64,000 nucleotides of DNA from Seriola aureovittata (taxonomy: Eukaryota; Chordata; Actinopteri; Carangiformes; Carangidae), in contig NC_079364.1 of assembly GCF_021018895.1 (NCBI RefSeq), positions 7,128,901 through 7,192,900 of the forward strand. Reading direction: 5' to 3'. The notes below the pieces were generated by a model, which saw only the letters and a list, made by a program, of their open reading frames with translations, was not told the DNA's origin and ran no database searches. This document shows positions 12,421 through 28,229 of the stretch, piece by piece. Every line of letters begins with the position of its first letter. The stretch's first letter is position 1. The translations under genes and the position numbers were made by a program.

Positions 12421-12829
12421 TCGTTTTTATTTATTTTTATTTCATATAGGGAAATTTAGAGATTGGATTATAAGTGAAACCATGAATTAAGAGTTTAAAC
12501 TGAAATAAAACTTGTATTTCTTTGCTTAATAATACTATTGCTATTATTATCATTTAACTGTTTCTGGTTGGAAACAGAGTATTAGATTGATATGATGTTG
12601 TACTGGATTGATCAGAGTTTACTAATTAGACTAAAACTGGGTGATACAAGACAAAAAAAATGTCTCTTGTATCACTTGTATTTTTTTCTCACACACACAC
12701 CAGACCTAACATGTTTGAATGTAAAGAACTTGTATAATCTAAATGAATTGTCCTATCACATGTTTGTCTTTATCAGGACTAGAATTCCAGTCTAATCATC
12801 ACCAATGTTGGACCAGCACCTGCCTTTCC

Positions 12830-13166
12830 TTCTGCATCTGGCCTCATCAATCAACAACCACATTACAGTAACACCTTGAGGTATTATCCCTGCACATAAC
12901 AGATATTGTCTATACTGTGATCTTTTGCACATCCCCTAATCAATACCTTTTGCACAGCTTGCCCAGCAGGAGTTTTGTCATTGGTTGCGTAGTATTGTTT
13001 TGTTTTTTTTTTGTTTTTTTTTTAATCTATTTATATTTAAGTATTACAGTATTAACTTTTTTATTTATTTCTTATGAATATGTTAATTTGATACTACACC
13101 AAGCCAAATATCTTGTAAGTGAAAACTTACCTGACAATAAACCTTATTTTCTGAGTCTGCTTTTGT
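12830..13166 (+). repeat. 3' tail of a LINE-like element
   Basis: The end of this stretch, with 'gtaagtgaaaacttac' followed by 'ctgacaataaacctt', has the form of 3' tails of truncated non-LTR retrotransposons common in teleost genomes. The GTAAGT...ACTTAC pair forms a small hairpin. No reverse-transcriptase reading frame remains. Confidence 0.5.
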
Positions 13167-13427
13167 GATGATGTCATTATCCCTTCCTCATGCTGCTAAA
13201 GCCTGCCCATGTGTCCTGTAGTATCCCCTTGCCTTCATAAATCTGCAAGTGTATGGAGGTTACAAGTATTCAGATCCTATTTTTACACCTGAATTTAAAT
13301 TCTGCTTGTTACCTCAGTGTCACACACTTTTGAATTTTGAGCACCAAATTTTAGTTTAGTGCTTTGCATGTGTTCAGACATTGACAGAAGCTCTAACTCT
13401 TCCAGTGTCTTTGTGTTGCCTCAACAT

Positions 13428-13431
<4 letters not shown>

Positions 13432-13473
<42 letters not shown>
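13432..13473. repeat. (GT)n(AT)n microsatellite
   Basis: About 14 GT units are followed directly by about six AT units. Confidence 0.95.
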
Positions 13474-13474
<1 letters not shown>

Positions 13475-13681
13475 TAATTAATCTCTTCTACAAATTCTTC
13501 ACATATACATGTATCATTTATTCATTAAGTCTTGTTTTTATTACAGTACATGCTAAATAAGGTTTAAATGGATGATTGATCTTTTATGTTCTGAAGTCCT
13601 TTTTCGAACGCTTCAAAAAAATGTCATAGTCAAAAGAGGAGCTGCTATACATGTCTTTATTTTTCTTTTGTGTTTTCATAG

Positions 13682-13743
13682 GGATGGCAGAATCCACCTC
13701 AGGCTGGAACCACACCTTTGCAGTCCCTCGAAAGCAAGAAATG
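13682..13743 (+). other. Isolated candidate exon of unknown gene
   Basis: A strong pyrimidine tract and 'ttttcatag' acceptor precede 62 bases that end at a consensus donor (ATG followed by gtaagt). One frame begins with ATG at 13684 and reads MAESTSGWNHTFAVPRKQEM, open to the donor. I do not recognise the peptide. No convincing partner exon is visible. One possibility is 15121 onward, after 'aaggttacag', but that lies opposite the tm6sf1 3' end. It could be a lineage-specific transcript, a non-coding RNA exon, or chance. Confidence 0.25.
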
Positions 13744-14529
13744 GTAAGTCACGCACATGATTATATAAACTACAAAATGTTAAAATTAATCTGTTAAGAT
13801 TTATTTTTCTTTGTCGTCATAATCGCTAATACATTAGAAAACAATGTGGATGTGCTTATTAATATATTTGTATGTGGCTTGAATATTATAATTAAAATAC
13901 TTGTTGGGAAACTTGCTGTCTATGGTTTGTTGTGACGTAATGAGGAACTACTCAATAACTAAAAACAACCACAAAATGCTGATGGATTTCACTCTAGTTT
14001 ACAATGAAGGTCTATTGTAATATGTTGCAAATTACCCTCAATAATACACTGTGAACAAGTTTTGCATCTGTAAAAAGAAAATGTGAAAGACTTTGTGAAT
14101 AAAACTGAACAAAAAACCAGTGGTGATGTAACACACAAAGTGCTTTGTGTATTAGTGAGCAGATGTTTTTAAAAGCAAAACTGTTGTTGACTATAGCTAC
14201 ATGTGTCTAGGCTCAAATTAAGGTCAAAATGATTTTGAGCTGGTAAAATGATGTTCACAAATAATTCCAATGTTTGTAGTTGTAAATCAACCTTTGTAAA
14301 CCTGTAAAATAAATCTGGATGAGAAATTCAAGTTTGTGTATGTGAAACAATTGCTCTTGTGTCAAAGATTTGTATTTGTTGAAAGTCTGAATCAAAACTC
14401 AACAAATGATCAGTGTTGAAGTTAAAGAGTTTTGATTCACAGTCTTAACAAATACAAATCTCTTTGCCACAAGCACAATTTGTTTTCACATGCACAAAGT
14501 TGAATTTTTCATTCAAATTTATATATATG

Positions 14530-14565
<36 letters not shown>

Positions 14566-14593
14566 CTGAATTAAAAAAAAAAAATTATATTTA

Positions 14594-14639
<46 letters not shown>

Positions 14640-14970
14640 ATTTTTTTTAAAATTTATTTTACAAAGCATTATGGTCTTCAATGGAATTTGTAATATAAAC
14701 ATGACAGACTGTAAATTGTTGAATATCTATTGTGTAAATGATGCTGCATATTATGAAATACAGACACGTGAATGATTTCTTTATTTGCCAAACCACTGTC
14801 TAAAAGACACCGCACAGACACCTCAGTGTCAACAACAAAGCAGTTTTTGTAATCAAAAAAACTTACCAAAAATAGAAGAACAATAAGTATTGTCAAGTGG
14901 TCTGAATCCCATACAAAAGTCTATTATTTGTGACACCGTGTGCCCTCTTGTGCTTGCTGGTCCTATAAAT
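13744..14970. other. Intergenic, AT-rich, no gene seen
   Basis: The region is AT-rich and holds the two large AT tracts at 14519-14637. I see no splice-flanked coding exon. Confidence 0.5.
14519..14637. repeat. Paired (AT)n tracts
   Basis: Two long AT-alternating tracts (about 14519-14562 and 14585-14637) are separated by a short stretch with a poly-A run. They are strongly self-complementary and a likely site of length variation and assembly error. Confidence 0.9.
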
Positions 14971-14982
14971 ACACAAACACAC

Positions 14983-14988
14983 TTTATT
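14983..14988 (-). terminator. tm6sf1: Polyadenylation signal for tm6sf1
   Basis: AATAAA on the minus strand lies about 255 bases past the tm6sf1 stop codon. It gives a plausible short 3' UTR. Confidence 0.55.
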
Positions 14989-15242
14989 CTTTTAAAATTT
15001 ATGTTTCACATTTTCAAAATAAGCAGTGGAGCATAAACACCAGATGACACAAACTCGGTCAACACTAGAGTATTTTGTCATGTTTTCAATACCCTAATTT
15101 AGCCCTCATTAAGGTTACAGGTGGCAGCTCCTTCTCCAAAAATAGTAACTGTTAATAAACAGTACTACTTTGCAAGTTCTTCACCCTATTATTCAGGCAT
15201 CTTTGACATCCCTGGCACTCTCTCTTTCCCTGACACTCTGTA

Positions 15243-19576
<4,334 letters not shown>

Positions 19577-19640
19577 TGTGGAGCAGGATTGAGCGATTAA
19601 TCTCCGAGAATTGAGAATTTAAAAATAATTCAGCCCCAAA

Positions 19641-20375
19641 AAACTTTGATGTTTAGTTTAGAGTCATATTTTAAAAAGAAAGTGAAAAAGAAATCACAGT
19701 GTGTCTGGGAATGTAAACAACGATTACAGTTGAAACTCCGCTCCAGAGAGCAAGATCTGTCTTGTTCTTCCTCGCTTCCACTCCCTCGCTCACTCACCAC
19801 CTCTCAGCCTCCCACCTACTGTCGCACGCGCGCGCGCACACACACACACACGCACGCACACACAACACACACACAAACACACACATTTGACACCTGCCCA
19901 AACGCTTGCTCTACAAACAGTGATGAAGAAGTTGTGAATATCAAACACATTTTATTGAGCCATACTACACAAATTCCACCTCAAAGATTTAAAAGACAAA
20001 GGACCCGAGTGTTCTCGAAGAGTAAACTTTGATGTTTAGTTTGCGAGTCATTTTTACAAGAAAAAGAAAAAGAAATCACAGCGTGTCTGGGAATGTTAAC
20101 AACACTTACAGTTGAAACTCCGCTCCAGAAAGCACGCTCTGTCTTGTTCTTCCTCGCTTCCACTCCCTCGCTCACTCACCACCTCTCAGCCTCCCACCTA
20201 CTGTCACGCGCGCATGCACACTCAAACACACACATACACACACACACACTTAACACTTCTGCCAAAACGCTTGCTCTACAAACAGTGATGAAGAAGTAGT
20301 GAATATCAAACACATTTTATTGAACCATACAACACAAATTTCACTTCAAAGATCAAAAAGACAAAGGACTCGGGT
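19641..20375. repeat. Imperfect 383-bp tandem duplication upstream of tm6sf1
   Basis: Unit 1 (19641-20023) and unit 2 (20024 to about 20375) are direct repeats. Shared landmarks are the start 'aaactttgatgtttagttt', then 'cacagtgtgtctgggaatgt' (cacagcgtgtctgggaatgt in unit 2), 'cgcttccactccctcgctca', a CA/CG tract, and 'aacgcttgctctacaaacag'. The units differ by scattered substitutions and by the length of the CA tract. Unit 1 starts 65 bases upstream of the tm6sf1 ATG, so the duplicated block covers the probable 5' UTR and promoter. Confidence 0.92.
19824..19885. repeat. (CG)n(CA)n tract
   Basis: Alternating CG followed by CA repeats lies inside unit 1 of the tandem duplication. Unit 2 has a shorter version at about 20206-20250. 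Confidence 0.9.
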
Positions 20376-20836
20376 TTTGCGTTTACAACAATGCCGATAA
20401 GAGCCGGAGCCCCGTCTCCTGCAGAGCATTTTGACCCGGGAAAGCCCGATGTTAGCGGGTCTGAGCGGGTTTTTTGACCAGTGGAAAAGAGGCTTTACTT
20501 TAGATACACAGGTTTGCTCGCTAACCGGAGCTGCTCTAGTCTGTGGCCGACTGTGTACACAACAGCCTTCAGCGTGAGAGGCTATTACTTGTGATGTGTA
20601 ACCAATCAGATGGTGCTGTGGGCGGGAAACTGCTCCAAACCAGAGTGGTGACTACAAAGAGGGAGGTCTGCATTAGAGCCAAAGTTGCACATTTTAGAAT
20701 TCATTTATTTTCCTAGTAAGCAGAGTCTGCAGCAAAGACACAGCTTCAGCCTGAGCTACATTGTTGACTGACATGAAGCATTTTGCCTCCATCTGTATCT
20801 TTACTCCTTCTTTTATGTTTGTTGGTGGTCTGTGTA

Positions 20837-20876
<40 letters not shown>

Positions 20877-21983
20877 TCCCTCATACTCATACACATATCT
20901 CACATTATGGATGCATATCTGTGGCAGATAAGGGGAACAAAATAAACTATACAAATAAAAATTGACTTGACTAGCCTGCTGGATGGCCCACTGTGGGCCA
21001 CCTTACCCCCACATTAGCATTAGCATTAGCAAGCTGCTAACTGGCATTGTACATTGATGAATTAATTAAACAATTTCAATATAAGAATAATAAATAAGAA
21101 AATGTAAAAAACGTCTTTCTAAATGCATTGTATGTCTAAGTGATTGATCTCCCAAACAGACATCTCTTAGTATTGTATCCTAACAGGTGCTTCCCATCGG
21201 GGAGTTTCTCTAGGACGAGATGTAATCACAAATCGATTTTAGTTCAGACTGGCAGAAAGTTTGTCTCAAAACTCTGTGGGTAAAATGCAAATCCACAAGA
21301 TTTCCCTAGGAGCCGGTGGAGACCAAATATATAACAGTTATGAATTATTATTTAGACAGTTCGTTTATTTTTCACAAATGTCATTTCAGCCTCCCCGGAG
21401 CAGCAGTCAACACAAAGCCAGCTAACAACACGGTCTGCTTCACCAACTAGCAACTCGCAAATGTGGACACAAGCTGCACTATTTGTCCAAAAGTATGTGG
21501 ACACCCCTCATTTCAAGGCCTCTGAAGCCCCAGCAAAGGGAAGTTTCCAATCAAAGGCAGTTTGCGAAAACTTTCTTTTAAACCAGTCATTCTTGGCTTT
21601 TGTAGATTTTGTTAATAACCCTGTTTGTTTTGTGCTTTGTAGTTTCTTTCTACCTCACAAATGAAGAAACTCCCTTATTCTATTTTTTTCCCCCTTCTTT
21701 GGGTAAATTTGTCTGTCCTCTAGTATTCAATCATGCATTTTGTTTCCATATTGTGCATAATTGTACTCGCATGTTGTTGAATTCATTGATACATAAATCT
21801 AAATAAAAATATTTTAGATTTTAACCAACTGTGCCAACCTACACTTTTCCTGTGTTTTATTTGATGTGTTGATCCATTAGAAGATATATTTGTGGTTTAA
21901 AGAACCAAAAACAGTCTCAATGTAGTTTCACATCTCCTCTCTCAGTCTTCTCTCTGGAGCTCTACTAACAACAGCTCGGTGAG
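20376..21983. other. Intergenic DNA between tm6sf1 and the crystallin
   Basis: A GC-richer patch at 20395-20650 is followed by a (CA)n tract at 20838-20872. The phrase 'gtccaaaagtatgtggacac' at about 21486-21505 is typical of a transposon-derived repeat widespread in teleosts. I see no coding exon with splice signals. Confidence 0.45.
20838..20872. repeat. (CA)n microsatellite
   Basis: About 17 CA units. Confidence 0.95.
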
Positions 21984-22025
21984 CCAATCAGAAGAGAGGA
22001 GGCTCTGAGCCTCTTTTCTGATTGG
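21984..22025. repeat. Imperfect palindrome with CCAAT/ATTGG ends
   Basis: The stretch begins CCAATCAGAA and ends TTCTGATTGG. The two halves pair along about 19 bases, with a three-base insertion in the left arm. It sits directly beside the decayed crystallin exon copy. Confidence 0.8.
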
Positions 22026-22105
22026 AAGTTGGAGTTCTATTTTCTTACCAAAGAAACCCGCTCGCTCGAACAGCTGAGCTTTAAGGCTCTGTTTCTGAAC
22101 ACAGG
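22026..22105 (-). pseudogene. Decayed copy of crystallin exon 5
   Basis: The plus-strand phrase 'gctcgaacagctgagcttt', preceded by 'tattttcttaccaaagaaac', matches the middle and 5' part of the crystallin's fifth exon (23328-23467) with scattered substitutions. It is on the same strand as the gene and lies beyond its polyadenylation signal. It keeps no open frame, so it is a relic of a tandem duplication of part of the gene. Confidence 0.75.
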
Positions 22106-22219
22106 CTTTGTGTTGCTTCCAGAATATTTAGCATTTCAGTGAGTGACAGAATCAAAATAGTTTCACAAAATTAAAAGTAATGAAATAAATAACTCAAAAC
22201 ACATTTTGTCTTTTGACAG

Positions 22220-22225
22220 TTTATT
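22220..22225 (-). terminator. crybgx: Polyadenylation signal of the crystallin gene
   Basis: Minus-strand AATAAA lies about 128 bases after the stop codon, a suitable distance for a short crystallin 3' UTR. Confidence 0.6.
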
Positions 22226-22352
22226 ACTAAAAATAAGTTTTTGTGTGTGTGTGTGTGTGTAAAGCTGACAGGTTTTCTCTTGTGTGTTTGTGTGACAATG
22301 GGGTTGCCATGTTATACAGCAGTTGGTAGCTCAGGGGCGGTTGTGGTCGTGT

Positions 22353-25300
22353 TTAGTTGAAGCGGACTCTGCGCATGGAACCCACGGTGTTGTTCTGACT
22401 GCCCCAGTCAGAGAAGTTGTTGTAATCACGCTTCTCCAGGATGTAATGAGGTCCTCTGTAGTTTGGCTCCTGATACACCACCCACCTACACACACACACA
22501 CACACACACGTAGAATGAGTCCTTTAATCTGCAGTTCACGTAAAAGTGTTCATGTTGACTTTAAATATGATTAAACAGTGTGTGACTGCGGCACGTGCAG
22601 TGACGGTATCAACAAAAACAAATGTTTATGAAAACGTTACTTACTTGGTCTGAATCATGGAATCTTTTATTCGTGAGACTTTTTTCTCATGTCAGACTGA
22701 AGTCACAAGAATGAGACTTGAAAGTTTAAGTTTTGACCTAGAAAGTCCTGGTTTGTCTTTTTAGCTCTTTAATTTACTGCTCCGTCACCCATTAGACCAC
22801 CTGCCCCCGGGACAGAACATCTGGAGCAAAATCAACTTATAAACAACTGTAGATTATTGTAAAACTTTTATTATTGACTGACTAACTGGATTCTAACATT
22901 ATAATAAACTGACAGAAATCTCTGCCAATGGGTTTTTTCACAACCTGGCAACCCATAACTGTTTTATGGATAAGTTAGAGTGGTTTTTAATTGATCTATA
23001 AAGCATTAGTTAATGTTTTATTAACCATTACTGAAGCAATCAGTTTCCACACCATAAATGATGCTTCATCAGAGAGTGGTATCAATAGAGACTATGCTCT
23101 TACAGCCACCCATAGGAATGAAGTGTAGAAAGTACAGGTGATAAAAACACTATGATGAAGTACAATAATAAATATTATATTATATATAATCAATATTTAG
23201 AGTATAGAGGTAATCAAGTAATTCCAGTAACGATCGCAGCACAGTTTGTGAGTATTGTGCAGCCAAAACACTGACAAACAGCCAACAATACAAAAATAAT
23301 GTTTCTCTGGTGACATGTTGCACTTACGCTCCTCCGAGGACGCGGATGGAGGCGACTCTGTTGAGGCTGTAACGGCTCATCAGGTTGGGGATGTCGTCCT
23401 GGATCTCCATCTTCTTACCGGAGAAGCCGGCTCGTTCGAACAGCTGAGCTTTGGCAGGGTTGTTGTCCTGAAAGCAACAGAAATACACAGAAAGACTGGC
23501 AGTGAGTGTGTGTGTGTTATTGGATATGTTGGATGTGTTACTATTGTTTTACCAGATTTGATACTGCAGAGCTAAACAGCAGCTTTCTGATGATATAAAA
23601 CTGATTTTAGGCCAACACGTTTGGAATATTTTCACACCATTATATTTTCTCTAGTTAAGTCTAACATCGTTGTGGTATTTTGTTTTATATTATTTATTTG
23701 TTATATAAACTAAAATAAGTTCTATCTTTAATGCATGGGATTTTTTTGGGCACAAATACAGCATCATCTCATTTTTATTTTTCACTTTAATCACTTTTAT
23801 GTCAGACAATCCAAATAATTTGGTACCACTTCAGACAAATGCAAATGTAAGTTTTTGTACATTCGGGGTATCAATGAAATACTTACTGGGCACCTATAGG
23901 TGAAAAGAAAGTTGGACAGGGAATAAGGGGGTAATAAAAAAGGGGGAACCTAGGACTAAGTTACAAAAAAATGTTACCTCCACTAAATAAGGTACACTCT
24001 ATATATTATATTATACTTCAAATATATTTGATATAAGTACTGTTGCCTGATGTTTTGTTTTTACAACAGTAATAAAAAACTATATTAAAACTTAACAAAT
24101 AACTATATTAATAATAAAAACTACTCCATATTAAAAACATTTTACCTTTAGTTTACTAAAGTACTTTTGTAAAGAGTTATAGAGTCTTTGAACACAAAAT
24201 TGTTTGCTCCTAATGTCTTGTCCTCTTCCACTAACACAGAGGAACCCAATACATGTTCTATTGATACGTCACATTCAGTATGGACTACTACATTAACAAC
24301 ACTAATTTGAGGGATGTAAAGCATTATCCATTTATGTTACTGCCAGTGATGCAGCAGCTGTGACTGCACAGATTCTCAGTGCAGGTCTGTAGAGTAACAG
24401 TTTGTCTGCACCTGTAGTGACTGTATGTATTTTGTGTGTTTTCGGGAGGTTTGTGTTTCACCTGTTTGACAGAGCGGACAGAGGAGACGTGGTCCACCTG
24501 AGCACACCACTTGTCGTAGCAGTTGTACTCTCCCCGGTCGGACATGTCCCACAGGTACTGACGGCCCCGGAAGTTCTCATGCTCATAAGCGACCCATCTT
24601 TAAGAGAGCGGAGAAGAAGACGGTGAGACGAGAGTCAAAGATACACAAAGCAACAGGGAAAAAAAATACTAACAGAAGAAATTTGTCAGTGCTGAGCAAT
24701 CTTGCTGTCAAATCCAAAAGTTAATTTTATTTACCGACCCTGCAGATCTGAAATCAGCATTTCCAGTAAGACCTGTTTTGTCTTTGAGTAGAATTAATTA
24801 TAAGCTGATTTCCATGCAGTTCATTTTGGTGAATCATAGTCTTTCTCTTTTGGACAGCAGTGTGTGTTGTAGTGACCTGTCTCCTGCTTTAGGTGGTGAT
24901 ATAGACTTACGCTCCGCTCTCCACCTGCACAGAGTTACATCTCTCTGGGAAGTTCTTGTCACTGAGCCTGGCACAGTCAGAACTCAGGTCCAGCCGTCGG
25001 CCGGCGAAGTTCCTCTGCTCGAAAAGGGTCACCTGAGGGCAGAGAGGTAAAGAACCTGCTGTGATTTTACTGCTGAATCAGGCATCTTCAACACTCAGGT
25101 ACTCAAAGTGTGAGAGCATTTTATAGATGTTACATTTATTGTGGTCTTTCCCTCCACAAGTTTTATCCAGATTAAGGATAAATCTGACAAAAATATCCTG
25201 GGCCATGACATGCAATGTAGGAAGTTAGTAACTGATGACAAAGCTTCCAGATGTTTATGTACATCAACACATAAAGAACTCAAAATATCTGATTTTAAAC

Positions 25301-26969
25301 ATCAACATTTAATCAACATTTAAACAACATGCTGAGTATAAATCTTTGTGAACAACAGACAGAGATAGTGACTTGACTGGAAACTTGGGCTGTTTGTTAC
25401 CAGGCTAAACAACCAAGACGCATCATGCTGAGCCTCGAGCTTTAGAGCTGTCAGCAGGTGTATTTTTTAAACTAAGCGAAGCTGATCGCCTCCATTAGCT
25501 TCACACTAAACACACAGACACGAGTAATACCAGTCTCACCTGATTCTCTCATATTTTTCCTTTAAGACAAATGTAGACTTAATAGCGAACTGACCAGTGT
25601 TTCTTCCTCAAACTGTCAAATTTTTTTTTAGCTTTGTTTACACCATAAACTACAGTCTGTTCACACCTATGTACTGAGCTGGAAGCAGACAGATTTCTCA
25701 AAATCAAAACAACATGAATGGAGAGACACAGTAGAGATGAGGGTGAAATACTGTACAGCCTCTGTGTTCTGGGTGAGCAGACCCTTTAAAATCTTTAAAC
25801 CTTTAACCTAAAACATTTCAACATTTCATTTCAAATGATTAAACCTTTATTCTACGAAGAGTCCAGACCCGTCAGGTTCACCTGGGACAGGTGACAGGCT
25901 ATATAAATAAACTTGCACCTAATAATTATTTTCTTTATCGATTAATCTGACTATAATCATATCGAGTAATCCTTTAGCCTCTAACAACTAGTCCGCCAAC
26001 CTGAACAACGCCCCTACCGGGCCTTGATTGTCATGGTTACAATATCAAACACCCAGACTGTACCGACAGATGTCAACAGATGTCGCCTAACAACAAAGCA
26101 TAACTTTGGGTCATATTAACCTGCTGCACAGACGACCTGTTGGCTTGTTTGCAGTAAAAACTCACATTTGCGAAGCTGAAACCAGCAAATGTTTGACTGA
26201 AACAAACAATAATGGTAATTAATTTTCTTTAGATTGATTTTTCCATTAATTAACTATTCACTACAACTCTACTCACAATTCTGCACCACAGAACCAGTCA
26301 ATTGTGTAACTCTAGTCACTTTAAATGACGTAACCCATCCTTACAAGTTCGCTTCAATGAAATAACTCGACATGATTATTTGACTCACCCTCCCACTGGA
26401 CCCGTAGAAGGCACGTTGGAGCACAGACCCCAGCTTGCTGTAGATATAGAAGCATTCTTAATGAGTAATCAAACCCCAAAGTCATCAAAACAAAAAGATA
26501 AAAAACAATCACAAAGAAACTTCAGAAACAAACTGTGCTGAGATTTTAAACTTGTGCAAGTGAAATCAAAGACTCTGGCCTCTGAGAATTTCATTACGTT
26601 TGTCCTTCTAGACAAAATAGTTTTAAAGTTTTAATGTTCCCAACTGTACGAGATTAGGACCGATACTGATTTAGTAGTACTGTCGTGCTTTAGTCTTTCG
26701 AATTGAAAACCATCATCTTGCACCTAAGTATGTGTGCATGTCTCCTACAACCATCATCACTCTTCCAGGTGATTTTGGGAAACTGGTGATGGAGGCGTCA
26801 CAGAGAGCAGAGCATGAGAACCAGCAGGAGGTGGGATGTGGAGCCAAGGGCCCACCCACCTTGGCACCTCTGAGCGGGGGGTCTGACCCTGTGAGCCCGG
26901 CTGGTGCACGGCACTCTGAACATACCTGGTTTGTTGGGCTAATCCTGGGACCTTAGTAAAGATGTTCAT
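22353..26969 (-). CDS. crybgx: Beta/gamma-crystallin, probably crybgx
   Basis: Exons: 26969-26926, 26437-26389, 25032-24911, 24597-24462, 23467-23328, 22485-22353; 207 residues, all junctions in frame. It is a soluble lens structural protein. Residues 1-31 form an N-terminal arm (MNIFTKVPGLAQQTS...) encoded by two small exons. Four Greek-key motifs follow, one per exon, which is the beta-crystallin gene plan. Their cores are FEQRNFAGRRL, YEHENFRGRQY, FERAGFSGKKM and YQEPNYRGPHY, each with the aromatic-E-x3-aromatic-x-G signature. The protein ends at VRFN with no C-terminal arm. The sequence does not match the common beta-A, beta-B, gamma-M, gamma-N or gamma-S types I can recall. The fish beta/gamma-X type is the best guess, so the symbol is less certain than the family. 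The last acceptor is a (TG)n tract. Confidence 0.85.
22487..22509. repeat. crybgx: (CA)n tract forming the last crystallin splice acceptor
   Basis: On the minus strand about 10-11 TG units stand directly before the acceptor TAG of the last exon. They take the place of a normal pyrimidine tract. Confidence 0.9.
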
Positions 26970-26997
26970 GTCAGCTCTGCGAGGCCACAAGAAAGCC

Positions 26998-27006
26998 CCT
27001 TAAATA
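26998..27006 (-). promoter_or_regulatory. crybgx: TATA-like box of the crystallin gene
   Basis: TATTTAAGG on the minus strand lies about 30 bases upstream of the ATG at 26969. This implies a very short 5' UTR, which is usual for lens crystallin genes, and supports the chosen start exon. Confidence 0.55.
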
Positions 27007-27292
27007 CGGCGAGTTGAGGTGAGCCCACAGGTACTAGAAAGCTCAGAGTGGTTCTGCACCAGTCGTCGGGGCCCTGAACTTCATTGATATGCTAAACACA
27101 CACAGCCACGCTCATGTTGTCTTCTCTGTCCACAGCACTTACACATCAGCTGCTGCAAACACTGCAACTGCATGCAGAGCACAAAAAAACATACAAACAC
27201 ACACACACATACACACACACATACAGGGCAATTGAAGTTGATGTGTGCATACAAACAGACAAACACAACAAGCAGAGATTTCAGTTTCTGTA

Positions 27293-27332
<40 letters not shown>

Positions 27333-28229
27333 GCACACTAACATGTAGCAGAGAGTGCAGTGCCAACAGTTTTGGCTTTGAACAATTCAGCATTTTTTTT
27401 TTTTTTTTTTACCACAGTGCTGTGTAAACAATGCACCTTATGTTAATGGTTGTATTCATGCTTTGTGCAGGAGGGCCAGCTCCAGCACACTGTATTCACT
27501 GAAGAGGTCATGACCCTGAGGGGAGCTGCACTCACAGTGGGTGCTTCTCCTGTGGAAACATGTTGCTGCGTCACCTCTATGAACCTGAACGTACAGATTT
27601 AGTCTTACTGTTCCGCCGGTGCACGTTTGTAGAACCGGGAACCTGATGGTTCAACAGTCTGGTTTAGATTTAAGTCTTGGTGACGTGATGTGGACATTAT
27701 TTACATATCGCACGTACAAGTCAAGATTTTATTTATACAGACAGCGGAGTCTCAGACTGGTCGCCTGGTCTAAATCCTACCAAAAAGTTTTCAATAAAAG
27801 TAGTATTGTATTGTACTTTAGGTATAATGAGGTTCCTATGATGTGATGTCATCATGATGTTATCCTGGTTGTGTGTTTTAAGTGATCGATTATCAAAATG
27901 GCAGCCAATTCATTTTCTGTTGATTGAAACGATTAATTAACTCATCGTTACAGCTACAGCACTGAGTACAAACCATAGGAGTTGTAGAGACAATATTTTT
28001 TCATAATTTTTTTATAACCATTTAGTCAAACAAAATCTTTATTATTATCATTATTATTATTATTATTATTATTATTTTGTCTGCTCTTTGGGACAGAAAG
28101 AGAAACAGTTTCCAATACAATCAAACTAAGGCTTCAAAACTGCTCATTTACTTACAATAAATTTACATTTTAAGCGTCACAAAGGTTGTAAATATATATA
28201 CATACATATATATATATGTATGTATAATG
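27007..28229. other. Intergenic DNA between crystallin and lctl, part 1
   Basis: This divergent intergenic region holds CA tracts at about 27195-27225 and 27297-27327, a poly-T run near 27394-27411, an (ATT)n tract at 28039-28077 and a short AT tract near 28193-28220. No coding exon with splice signals is visible. Any lens enhancers shared by the two flanking genes would be expected here. Confidence 0.45.
28039..28077. repeat. (ATT)n microsatellite
   Basis: About 13 ATT-type units. Confidence 0.9.

Noticed and set aside
27081..27427. Several 60-87 codon frames rich in CV or HT residues
   Set aside because: They are translations of (GT)n/(CA)n microsatellites and have no homology or splice context.
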